64,000 bases of DNA from Thinopyrum elongatum (lineage: Eukaryota > Streptophyta > Magnoliopsida > Poales > Poaceae): positions 236,232,807 to 236,296,806 of the forward strand of contig CM022300.1 in NCBI GenBank assembly GCA_011799875.1, given 5' to 3'. The notes beneath the pieces were generated by a model that saw only the letters and a program-made list of their open reading frames with translations, had not been told where the DNA came from and searched no databases. The translations under genes and the position numbers were made by a program. Of this stretch, positions 54,612 through 64,000 are shown piece after piece. Positions within the stretch are counted from its first letter, which is position 1. Every line of letters begins with the position of its first letter.

Positions 54612-57600
54612 TGTAACATCCCAAAATTCTAAATTTTGGAACGTTATATTAAATAAATAGTTTTGATTGATTGTTTGATTGTGGTGTGGTTGCTTGTGTG
54701 AAATTGAGTGAAATTTGGAAACTTTTTGAAAGTTGAATGAGAGGGAATAAAATGACTTTCCCAAAACTTTCACCTTGCATTTATGATCTCCATGAATTCA
54801 TATTTATTTCATTACAAACCCTAGAGTGAAGATAACATGACTTCTTCTATTTTAAAAGGGTTTTGAAAAGATTTGAATTCCATTTGGAAATATTCCAAAT
54901 TCGAAAACTTTATGCAACTCAATGATTTTCATGAGAGGAGATAAAATGACTTCTTCAAATTATATGAAATATGAGTTGGAAGTTTAAAACAATCAAATTT
55001 AAAGTCCCTTTGAATTATTTTCAATTTGGAGTTATTTGGTTTTTATTCAAATTATTTTTATCCAAAAATAAAATATATGGAAATTGGGTAAAATGATTCC
55101 CTTCAATATAAAATTAGAGGGATAAATTTGAAATCATTTTGTGATTTTTAAAATGATTTTTATTAGGTTTTATTGCAGCAGTAGCACTGTTTGCTTTATT
55201 TAAATTTTTGTGAAATTTATTTGCCGCTGAAATATGTTCATATTTTAGGAAATCTTTTTCTGAAAATTTGATAATAATATGCCTATGGAAATTTTTCTTA
55301 TTTTCCGTTTACCTTTTTTTGTTTTTATTCTAAAAAAAAAAAAAACTGTACGAGCGACCGACTGCTATCCTTCGCCAGCGTGCGCAACATAGCTGCAGGT
55401 CGGACTATATTATTTTTCCAGTTGTCCTTTAATTTATTTATTTTCTGTTAAAAAAAAAAAAAAAACGCACGCACCACATGCGCGCAGGCCGGCCGAAGGC
55501 CCATGCGGCGTCGTTCCTTTTTTTTTTTGTGTTTTCCTATATCTTTCGTCTGCCTTTTGTTTACGTTTAGTCCCACATTGCCTAGCTTTTGACCTCTAAG
55601 CCTCCTTTCCACCTATAAATTAGACCCATAGAGCCTCCAAAAATCATCCGTTCGGGTTAAATCAATATATTTTGGTTTGACTAGATTCACTAAATAAAAA
55701 TATTTTTCTTCTCTCCGGCGGGACTTCTGAAAGTTGTCTTCTCTCTCGGAAGTCATCTTTCTCTACCTTATAAAGGTATCTTTCTTCGTATTTTTTTATA
55801 TACTCCCGTAGCTTATTATTTCTAGACTAGTACGGTAAATAATTAGATTTATAAATTAGTCCTTGTATTTACATTTTAGGACTAGAATTCTTTTAGCCAT
55901 AACTCTTTTTCTTCCGTAAACAGCTTGGCCCTGATTTTTCAAATAGCCATAACTTTTTACTCGTTCATCCAAATTAGACGAAACCAACGCCAATATTTTT
56001 GTCTTGATTCCACCTTTCTAGTGAATCTATCAAATAAACTTTTTGCAACTTTCAAATTTCGAAATTTGTTCAGATTCATATTCAAACTTGTTTTGGCTAT
56101 AACTTGAGTTTCGTAACTCCGATTAAATTGATTCTTTTTGCTAATTGAAGCTCTTGACCTAAACTTTCTGATAAGACCAAATCCACCCAATTTTGGTACT
56201 GTTAAAATTGTTTTCTGTTGCAAGAGTTAATTGCTAGTTTTCGAAGTTTTTCGAGATCTTTTCTTCGATTCTTTTGCATGAGTGCTTATGTATGCAATTG
56301 CTTGCTCACGTTAGATTGAACGGAGTGTGACGAGTAGAACTATCAGGAATTATGAGTGCGAAGGATCTTCATCAACAGTACAAGGCAAGTACCACATTGA
56401 TCATATTCTTCGTTACCCAGTTTTTATGCATTAGTTTCGACCCTCAAAATTGCATGACTAGGATGTGATCAACTTGTGGGTACTGGGAAGTAGATGATGA
56501 GGTAGAACCTATTGCCCTTTTTAATCATCAAACCCTTGGGAGTTACTTCCACGCTATGCTTATGTTGCCATGCTATGCTCGTAGACGTGGATTGGGTTTG
56601 AGTGTATCCATGACAGATGTGAGATTTTTAATTAATGGTTCAACTTAAGGTGGCAACTTTAATACACATCTGGGTGGATTGCTTGTTTGGGCACCTGGGG
56701 ATATACCAGTGTTGTCCTAGGAGATCCCGGGGATATACCGTGTGATCCTCCTACGGTCCGCCACCCAGGCTCAAAGGGATCATAAGATTATTCATGCTAG
56801 AAACTTCCGTGTGCAGCCACAAGCTATTATGGGCTCTAGCATAGTTGAGTATGTTACATGACCTCTTTCAGTGGTAGGCTAGCAGATGTAGGGGAAAGTA
56901 GGTGTAACGGTCTACCCAGAGTAAAGAGTAAATGTTTCTGAAAGACTGTGTCTCGGTCATCCGTTTCTCAAACACCATGTAGTGCGAGAAATCCAACGGA
57001 GGAGATCGAGTCTTGTGGGGAAAAGTCCACAAGCCTCTGCAGAGTGTACAAACTAATCATGATTAGCCGTGTCCCCGGTTATGGACATCTTGAGTATCTG
57101 GTTCTTGGATCATCATATTGAATCCCATCACTCTAAATTAATTTGTTGGGATTAATGATTACTTTTAATTGGGATTGAGAGGGGGATTTACCTTCTCAAT
57201 GTTCAACAACCACCATGATAGTTAAATAAAATATATTCCTTTGTTGTAGGGAAAAATTGGCTTTTCGCAAAACATATTAACCGTAGAGCCTCCACCAGCC
57301 ATATATGCATGTAGTGATAGCATTTATTCTGTTCATTGCTCTACTGTGTTATCTTGCCAGTATATTCAATGTACTGACCCGTTTCGGGCTGCAACGTCTC
57401 ATGTTGCAGGATTCTTACGACGAGTAAGTGATATGTTAGGGTTACGATTTCTACACTCAACTTTGCCGTTGGTGTTGATGGGAATCCACAACCTTGTTGT
57501 TACTTCCGCTATATGGATTGAGGTAATAGTATTTACGTTACTTTATACATGTGATTTACCTCTGTTATAAATCCTCGAGTACTGTGTGTGTCAGCATACC

Positions 57601-57658
57601 GATCCAGGGATGACACTTAAGCACAGAGACTTTGATCCATTCGGGTCGGGTCGCTACA
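54612..57658 (+). repeat. Large solo LTR (3,047 bp), gypsy type
   Basis: It starts TGTAACATCCCAAAATTC and ends GGGTCGCTACA, flanked by GACTC at 54607-54611 and 57659-57663. Nothing inside looks coding. LTRs of this size and start suggest a Tekay/Del-like gypsy family. The interrupted LINE frame is continuous across the target duplication. A TATA-like CTATAAAT is at 55613-55620. A-runs occur at 55331-55344 and 55449-55464. Confidence 0.92.
55613..55620 (+). promoter_or_regulatory. TATA-like box of the 3-kb solo LTR
   Basis: CTATAAAT in the context CACCTATAAATTAGACCC, followed by a T/C-rich region. Strand is inferred from element orientation. Confidence 0.45.
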
Positions 57659-57663
57659 GACTC

Positions 57664-58234
57664 TTGGGCTTGGAGGCATGGGAAGAAATCTGAGTATACA
57701 GCAAAGAAGTACTATGATTTTGTCCATCAGCCAATGCCCACCAATCCCATTCTGAGTTGGGTCTGGAAATCTTGTTGTACCATGACAATTAAAATGTTTA
57801 CCTGGCTTGTCATTATGGACAGAGTAAACACCAAGGATATGATTCAGCGCAGACATTGGAGAATTAATGATGGGCCTGAATGTGTACTCTGCCCCATGGG
57901 AGCGCTTGAGGACAGGAACCATTTATTCTTTCAATGCAACTTTAGCATGAGAGTGTGGAATTATCTTCAAATAACCTGGTTGAATAGTCAGGACATGGTA
58001 CACATTGCGCTTCATGCCAGGAAGGATTTTAATAAACCCTTCTTCTCAGAAGTGGTCTTCCTTACATGGTGGAATATTTGGAAAGTCAGGAATGACAAAG
58101 CCTTTAGGCACATCAGACCTACTTTCAGGCAGTGGAGGAATGGATTTATCCATGACATCTCTCTCCTAGCACACAGGATCAAGACCAGACACAGAGATGC
58201 TTTGATCAAATGGATTGATTTCCTGCCTCCTTGA
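57664..58234 (+). pseudogene. LINE zf-RVT region
   Basis: The frame continues from the solo LTR with WAWRHGKKSEYTAKKYYDFV, NPILSWVWKSCC, ECVLCPMGALEDRNHLFFQC (zinc-finger Cys and His residues) and VVFLTWWNIWKVRNDKAFRH, ending at TGA 58232. The 3' UTR and poly-A tail follow to 58416. Confidence 0.88.
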
Positions 58235-58427
58235 GGTGTTTATCCATTGTACTCTTTCTTTTCTTCATTTTAGCTATTAGTGCTTAGATTAGCCTAGCTT
58301 GTATAGTCTTTCTTTTCTATTTTGTTCCTTTCCTTAAGGAACCTTTTGTTTATGCTTTTGCCAGTTCAATAAAATGCTGTGGGGTGTAAGCCCTGCAGTC
58401 TTCCAGGTCAAAAAAAAAATATTTACC

Positions 58428-59700
58428 GCACCCCAATCCATATTTTATTCAATGGCTAAGTGGTAGTGGAGAGATGAAGATCAACCACATGGTGCGTGTG
58501 GAATTTCAGATTGGACCATAAAAAGATGCCATTGAGTGTGATGTGGTTCCTATGACCGTGTGTCACTTGTTGTTGGGCCGCCCACGGTAGTATGACAGAG
58601 ATGTTCGTCACAATGGGAGATCCAACACATATCATTTGAATTGGCGTGGCAAGGAGGTTACTTTGAGGCCTATGGCACCGTAGCAAATTGTAAATGAATC
58701 TCGTCAAAAAAATTGAAGTGAATCTTGAAAGAGAGAGCGGGAGATTAGATAGGCGAGAGACTACACTTCCGGTGAGTGAGAGCCACAAGCCAAAACTGAG
58801 CGGTAAAAATAAAAGTGAGGGAGTGAATACCTTAGTTGTGTTAGCCACCAAATCTGTTTTGAGAGAGTTTCATGAGGATCCCACTACTGTACCACTTGTG
58901 TTGATGTGCAAGGGTCAAATTTTGGTTTCTAACGACATGACCCCTCTCTCTATTGGTGTTTCTAATGTACTACAGGAATTCAGCGATGTGTTTCCGGAGG
59001 AGGTACCCGTTGGTTTACCACCATTGCGAGGTATAGAGCATCAAATTGATTTGATACCAGGAGCAACGCTACCCAATCGAGCACCATACCGCACCAACCC
59101 CGAGGAAACAAAGGAAATTCAGAAACAAGTACAAGAGCTTCTCAACAAAGGTTATATTCACGTGAGCTTAAGTCCTTGTGTTGTTCCTGTAATTTTAGTT
59201 CCTAAGTAAAATGGTACATGGCGCATGTGCGTAGATTGTAGAGCTATAAATAACATCACTATTCGATATCGTCATCATATTCCATGTTTAGAAGATATGA
59301 ATTGAGTGGTGCTGTTGTTTTCTCTAAAATTGATTTGCGTATTGGTTATCATCAAATTAGGATGAAAGAAGGGGATGAATGGAAGACAACCTTTAAAACA
59401 AAGTTTGGTTTATATGAGTGGTTAGTCATGCCTTTTGGGTTAACTAATGCACCTAGTACTTTCATGAGATTAATGAACCATGTTTTTAGGCATTTCATTG
59501 GTAAATTTGTGGTTGTGTATTTTGATGGTATACTTATTTACAACCTCAATGAATCTGAACATAGTGATCATATTCGACAAGTTTTGCAAGTGTTGCATGA
59601 TGCTTAGCTTTATGGTAATGTTAATAAGTGCACATTTTGCAAAGATAAGGTCATATTTCTCGGATATGTTATTTCTCAGCATGGAGTGGAGGTAGATGAA
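58428..59700 (+). pseudogene. Reverse transcriptase of the gypsy element
   Basis: After the LINE the protease end (HMVRVEFQI) and a linker lead to [82 protein letters not shown] and [18 protein letters not shown]. The catalytic YFDD box reads YFDG, so the second catalytic aspartate is lost. Stops occur at 59207 and 59605, and frames change near 59210-59280. Confidence 0.88.
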
Positions 59701-60300
59701 TCTGAAATTGAAGCTATTAAAAATTGGCCTACTCCTCTGAATGTTAGTCAAGTACACTTTCACGGTCTTGCTGGTTTCTATAGACGTTTTGTGAAAGATT
59801 TCGGTACAATTGCTGCACCTTTGAATGAGCTTACAAAAAAGGTTGTTGGATTTGTGTGGGGCGCAGCCCAAGAAAATGCATTTGATGAGCTAAAACATCA
59901 TTCGACTGCTCCACCTTTGCTTGTACTTCCAAATTTCACTAAACAATTTGAGATTGAATGTGATGCTAGTGGAATTGGTATTAGAGGTGTGTTGATGCAA
60001 GAGGGTAAACCGATTGCGTATTTTTCTGAAAAATTGAATGATGCACAATTGAACTATCGTATTTATAATAAAGAATTGTATGCTCTAGTTCATGTTCTTG
60101 AGGTTTGGCAACATTATTTGTGGCCAAAAGAATTTATTATACATTCTGATCATGAGGCTCTGAAATATTTGAAAAGCCAATCAAATTTGAATAAACATCA
60201 TGCTAAATGGGTTGAATTTATTGAATCTTTCCCATACATCATTAAATATAAAAATGGTAAAGATAATATTGTTGGTGATGCTCTTTCTAGGAAAAACATG
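59701..60300 (+). pseudogene. RNase H of the gypsy element
   Basis: Within the long open frame 59686-60840: [20 protein letters not shown] (tether), [20 protein letters not shown] (first acidic residue), [15 protein letters not shown] (Glu) and [13 protein letters not shown] (Asp), ending [10 protein letters not shown]. Active-site residues look preserved. Confidence 0.9.
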
Positions 60301-60399
60301 TTGTTGACACAATTGGATGTTCAAGTTCCCGGTTTCGAGGGTTTGCGTGATTTATATGCTATTGAACCTGATTTTTCAGCACCATACAAATTGTGTTCT

Positions 60400-61584
60400 G
60401 ATGTAAAAGCACGGGAAAAATATCACATGCATGATGGCTATTTGTTTAGAGCTAACAAACTATGTGTTCCAGAATCGTATGTGCGTTTCCTATTGTTGCA
60501 CGAATCACATGCTGGCGGTTTGATGGGTCACTCTGGAAGTGAGAAGACTTTGCTTATGTTCGCTGATCATTTTTATTGGCCTAAGATGAGGCGTGATGTG
60601 GACAGATTTGTGAAGCGTTGCATTACTTGTAATAAGGTGAAGTCCAAGCTGAAACCTCATGGTTTGTATACTTCTCTCCCTACTCCTACTACACCATGGG
60701 AAGAGGTAAGCATGGATTTGGTGTTAGGATTGCCTAGGACCAAGAGAGGACATGATTCAATTTTTGTGGTAGTCATTGTTTTTCTAAGATGGCACATTTT
60801 ATTGCATGCCACAAAAGCGATGATGCGTCACACGTTGTGAATTTGTTTTTCAGGGACATCATGCGTTTACATGGAGTACCAAAGACGATTGTTTCTGATC
60901 GTGACGTGAAGTTTATGAGCTACTTCTGGAAGAAACTTTGGGGAAAGCTGGGGACAAAGTTATTATTCAGCACTACTTGTCATCCCCAAACAGATGGTCA
61001 AATGGAGGTGGTAAATCGCACACTCTCCACATTGTTGGGATCCATGATAAAGAAGAACCTACGTGTATGGGAGGAGTATTTGCCGCATGTGGAGTTTGCA
61101 TATAATAGGGCGTTACATTCTACAACTCAGCTCTGTCCATTTGAGGTGGTCTATGGTTTTTAACCCATTATGCCACTTGATTTGCTACCCCTTCCAATTC
61201 AAGAGAGAGTGAACATGGAGGCATCCAAGGGGGCAGATTTTGTAAGAAAGATACACGTGCAGACAAAAGAAGCAATTGAAAAGAAGGGCAAGTACACTGC
61301 TGATCGTGTTAATAAGAAGCAAAAGGAGTTGCTATTTCAGCTGGGTGACATGGTGTGGGTACACTTTCGCAAAGATAGATTTCCTGAATGGCGCAAGTCC
61401 AAGTTAAAGCCAAGAGGTGATGGACCATATAAAGTGCTTGCAAAGATTAATGATTATGCATACAAGATTGATCTTCTCACTAAAGAATTTTGCGTGAGTA
61501 ATACGCTCAACATTTTTGATTTAATGCCACATAATGGAGAAGACCTTGGCGCGTCGAGGTCGACGCCTTTTCAAGGGGGGAGGA
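60400..61584 (+). pseudogene. Integrase of the gypsy element
   Basis: The zinc-binding part [13 protein letters not shown]...CITCNKV is at about 60495-60640. The core holds [40 protein letters not shown] and [13 protein letters not shown], so the D, D and E residues are present. A one-base frame shift near 60780 splits the core. The C-terminal part (LFQLGDMVWVHFRKDRFPEW, RGDGPYKVLAKINDYAYKI) starts after a TAA at 61161 and reaches the polypurine tract. Confidence 0.9.
61573..61583 (+). other. Polypurine tract
   Basis: AAGGGGGGAGG just before the 3' LTR start at 61585; it lies inside the coding frame of the family. Confidence 0.75.
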
Positions 61585-62594
61585 TGATGAGGACATCCCT
61601 AGTATTTTACCATCCTTTTCCATTGATGATATTGCTGCACACGACAAGTCCAATGAAATTAGAATTGGACCAATTACAAGAGCACATGCAAAACTACTAG
61701 AACAACAGGTGAATTCACCCTCAGTTGAATCTAACATTTGTGTTAATGAGGATTTTATACTGCCTAAGTCTTTGAATGTTTGTATGATCAGATTTGAAGA
61801 GAAGACAAGCTTGGCACGTGGAGATGAAGGATTGCAGCAAGAAAAATGCCTACCGATGTCTAATATCAGTAAGTGCACGAGGGAGGAGAGGGAAACATGT
61901 GAACAACATAAGAAGAAGGAAAATCAGAACCGGACTCGGATTGACTGCCAGGAGGCCCGAAATTGATATACATGAAGAATCCGTGTCCGTGCTCAAAATA
62001 AGGAGTGTAAATACCATTTGGAAAGCTTGAGTCGTGTGCTTTCCAAATTGTATACCCGCAGCTCATGATTCGCGGTGACTGATTCGTAGTCGTCAAAACA
62101 ATATGGTGGTTGTTTCTGCTAGTTTTCCAGATAGAGTCGTTTAAGTTAGGAAAGTTAGAGATATGGTTGATTTCGACTCCAACACTAGGTTGGACATCCA
62201 AGGGTCTTTATTTACCCTTGTATGTCATGGATTTTAGTGTTAGACCATGTTTTGATTAACCCTCTACCAGATTGAATTGCTATAAGCATTCCTCTGAAAT
62301 TATATTCCTATTTGCATCGATTAGGAATATTTATATACACCAAATTCGTTTCGGTAGGGTGTATTTGCTATTGAAAGTCAAGTGCTATCTGTCATTCCAA
62401 TGGGAATTGGGAGATTGCAGAACCGCTTCATGGTCAGCGGCTACGTGCGTAAGTGTGTGGTGTTGCAAATATCCATAGGGTTGAAGATCCGCCGCGTTGG
62501 CAACGGGGGAACTGCCGGAGAGTTTGAGAGCATCTCAAAAGTTATCCAGCAAGTTCATCATCAACATCATCCACTCACTGAGAGGTTTGGGTCA
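61585..62594 (+). repeat. 3' LTR of the gypsy element (about 1,010 bp)
   Basis: TGATGAGGACATCCC to GGTTTGGGTCA; it aligns with 47322-48228 plus 50895-51002. The first 380 bp encode the polyprotein tail (IRIGPITRAHAKLLEQQVNS) ending at 61966. The right boundary is uncertain by about 15 bp because the primer-binding site begins only at 62608. Confidence 0.85.
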
Positions 62595-62759
62595 CCCCTT
62601 ATAATCTTGGTATCAGATTTCCAGCGTTTACTCAGTGAGCATCCATCAATACCTTAGATTAGTTTTGGTTTAGTCCTGTACAAAAAAAGGTATACTAAAA
62701 GATTAGGTTTAGAGTTTTCTACCATAGCCTAGATAACATCTGTTCCAAGTTTTAGTTGC
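62595..62759 (+). other. Second primer-binding site and leader after the 3' LTR
   Basis: TGGTATCAGA at 62608-62617 is an initiator-Met-type primer site. From 62653 on, the sequence matches the leader at 51267-51372. It should not follow a true terminal LTR and is cut at 62760 by another LTR. Confidence 0.8.
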
Positions 62760-64000
62760 TGCTACTTGTGAGCTACGTTGGGATTTCCCCCGAAGAGGAG
62801 AGGAGATGCAGCATAGTAGAGATAAGTATTTCCCTCAGTGAGAACCAAGGTATCAATCCAGTAGGAGAATCACGCAAAGCCTCGTGAACATCACCTGCAC
62901 ACACAAAAGCAAATACTTTCACCCAACACGGGCAAGAGCGTTGTCAATCCCCTTGAACTCGTTACTTGCAAGGATCAAATCTTGTATAGGTAGATAGATA
63001 AATTGCAAAACAAAATAAAAGATAAAAATTGCAGCAAGGATATTTTGGTTATATATATATATGATAAAAGTAGACCCGAGGCCATAGTTTTCACTAGAGG
63101 CTTCTCTCTCGAACACATAGCATATGGTGGGTGAACAAATTACTGTTGGGCAATTGATAGAAAAGCGCATACTTATGACGATATTGAAGGAAATGATCAT
63201 GTGTATAGGCATCACATCCGAGACAATTAGAACGACTCCTGCCTGCATCTACTACTATTACTTCACCCATCAACCGCTATCCGGCATGCATCTAGGGTAT
63301 TAAGTTCTTGGAAAATGGAGTAATGCCTTAAGCAAGATGACATGATATAGACAAAGTAAACCAAATAGATATGAATAAACCCCACCATTTTACCCTTAAT
63401 AGCAACAATACAAATACGTGTCTTGTCCCCGACTGTCACTGGGATATGGAGCGCCGCAAGATTGAACCCATTACAAAGCACCTCTCCCAATGAAGATAAA
63501 TCAATCTAGTTGGGCAAACCAAACGGATAGATCGGAGAGAAATACAAAGCTATAACAATCATGCATAATAAAATTCAGAAAAGACTCCATTACTTATCAT
63601 AAATATTCAGATCATAAACCCACAATTCATTGGATCCCAACAAACACACCGCAAAAGAAGATTACATCTAATAGAACTCCAAGAACATCGAGGAGAACAT
63701 TGTATTGAAGATCAAAGAGAGAGAAGAAGCCATCTAGCTACTAGCTATGGACCCGTAGGTGTGTGGTGAACTACTCACACATCATCGCAGGGCAGCAAGG
63801 ATGATGTAGAAGCCCCCCAGGGCGCACCCTGTTGCCTTCCCATCTCCTTGCTTGCCGTCTGGTCTCCTCCCGAAGCTTCTAGGGTCTCTCTTGTCCAGAA
63901 AAAAATCATCAAAAAGTTTTGTAGTGTTTGGACTCCGTTTGGTACTGATTTCCTGGAAAAGGAAAAATAAGCAAAAAAACAGCAACTGGCACTAGGCACT
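62760..64000 (-). repeat. Ty3/gypsy LTR (partial), same family as 8182-9743
   Basis: Its end TGCTACTTGTGAGC at 62760 and long similarity ('agagataagtatttccct', 'aaccaaggtatcaat', 'cgaagcttc') identify the family of the solo LTR at 8182-9743. The start lies roughly 130 bp beyond the window. Compared with that copy it lacks about 185 bp around 63815, including the TATA-like box. It is inserted in the second leader copy after AGTTGC. Whether it is solo or part of a full element cannot be seen. Confidence 0.88.

Larger units (their letters stand above)
53904..58416 (+). mobile_element. 5'-truncated LINE, split by a solo LTR
   Basis: It is flanked by AAATATTTACC (53893-53903 and 58417-58427) and ends in a poly-A run at 58410-58419. 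It contains the 3' end of RT and the zinc-finger (zf-RVT) region. Its own length without the solo LTR is about 1.46 kb, a normal 5' truncation. Confidence 0.9.
47322..62759 (+). mobile_element. Large Ty3/gypsy element with a second leader copy after its 3' LTR
   Basis: Order: 5' LTR (split by a TAT element), leader, gag with CCHC, protease (split by a LINE), RT, RNase H, integrase, polypurine tract, 3' LTR, and then again a primer-binding site and leader up to 62759. The last part implies LTR-internal-LTR-internal structure, as after unequal recombination between LTRs. Every domain carries stops or frame changes. The right end is interrupted by the LTR at 62760. Confidence 0.85.

Overview
The window looks like Triticeae (wheat, Aegilops or barley) nuclear DNA. 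Almost all of it is nested LTR retrotransposons of grass type: Athila-like and TAT-like Ty3/gypsy, Sirevirus/Maximus-like Ty1/copia, and large-LTR gypsy. LINEs, Stowaway and Tourist-like MITEs, a hAT relic and a Harbinger relic make up the rest. I see no bacterial features, tRNA, rRNA or CRISPR. The one host gene recognised with its introns is a phosphatidylinositol-4-phosphate 5-kinase (PIP5K) at about 39.4-42.7 kb on the + strand. It keeps the whole kinase domain in eight exons but has no visible ATG and no N-terminal MORN-repeat region.

Region 1 (1-29,164) is one nested stack with nearly base-exact junctions. A minus-strand LINE (26,736-29,164) was hit by a gypsy LTR (26,434-26,735). That LTR was hit by a plus-strand Maximus-like copia element (23,164-26,433), which was hit by a minus-strand Sirevirus-like copia element (14,179-23,163). 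That element was hit in its 3' LTR by a minus-strand TAT-like gypsy element (5,900-14,178), which was hit in its integrase by an Athila-like gypsy element (1-5,899, running off the left edge). A solo LTR (8,182-9,743, TSD GGGGG) also interrupts the TAT element, and another LTR (27,194-27,695) interrupts the LINE.

Region 2 (29,165-39,390) holds three MITE-like units and a hAT transposase relic. The relic is split by a complete non-autonomous gypsy element (31,309-37,851, TSD GTTAG) that has gag and protease but no reverse transcriptase. An array of 145-bp tandem repeats (38,663-39,140) follows.

Region 3 (39,391-47,321) holds the PIP5K gene, a short Stowaway MITE, a 50-bp duplication with a microsatellite, TE debris and a Harbinger transposase pseudogene.

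Region 4 (47,322-64,000) is a plus-strand gypsy element with both LTRs. Its 5' LTR is split by a shrunken TAT element (48,229-50,889, TSD ATCAT). Its protease is split by a 5'-truncated LINE (53,904-58,416), itself split by a 3.05-kb solo LTR (54,612-57,658, TSD GACTC). After the 3' LTR the sequence re-enters a second copy of the primer-binding and leader region, which is cut by another gypsy LTR (62,760-64,000) that leaves the window.

All retroelement reading frames carry stops, frameshifts, deletions or lost catalytic residues, so none appears autonomous here. The most interesting points are the MORN-less kinase gene, the palindrome arrays in the copia LTRs and internal region, a perfect GC hairpin shared by an LTR and an internal block, a minisatellite that changed copy number between two LTRs, and stop codons that all fit cytosine deamination.
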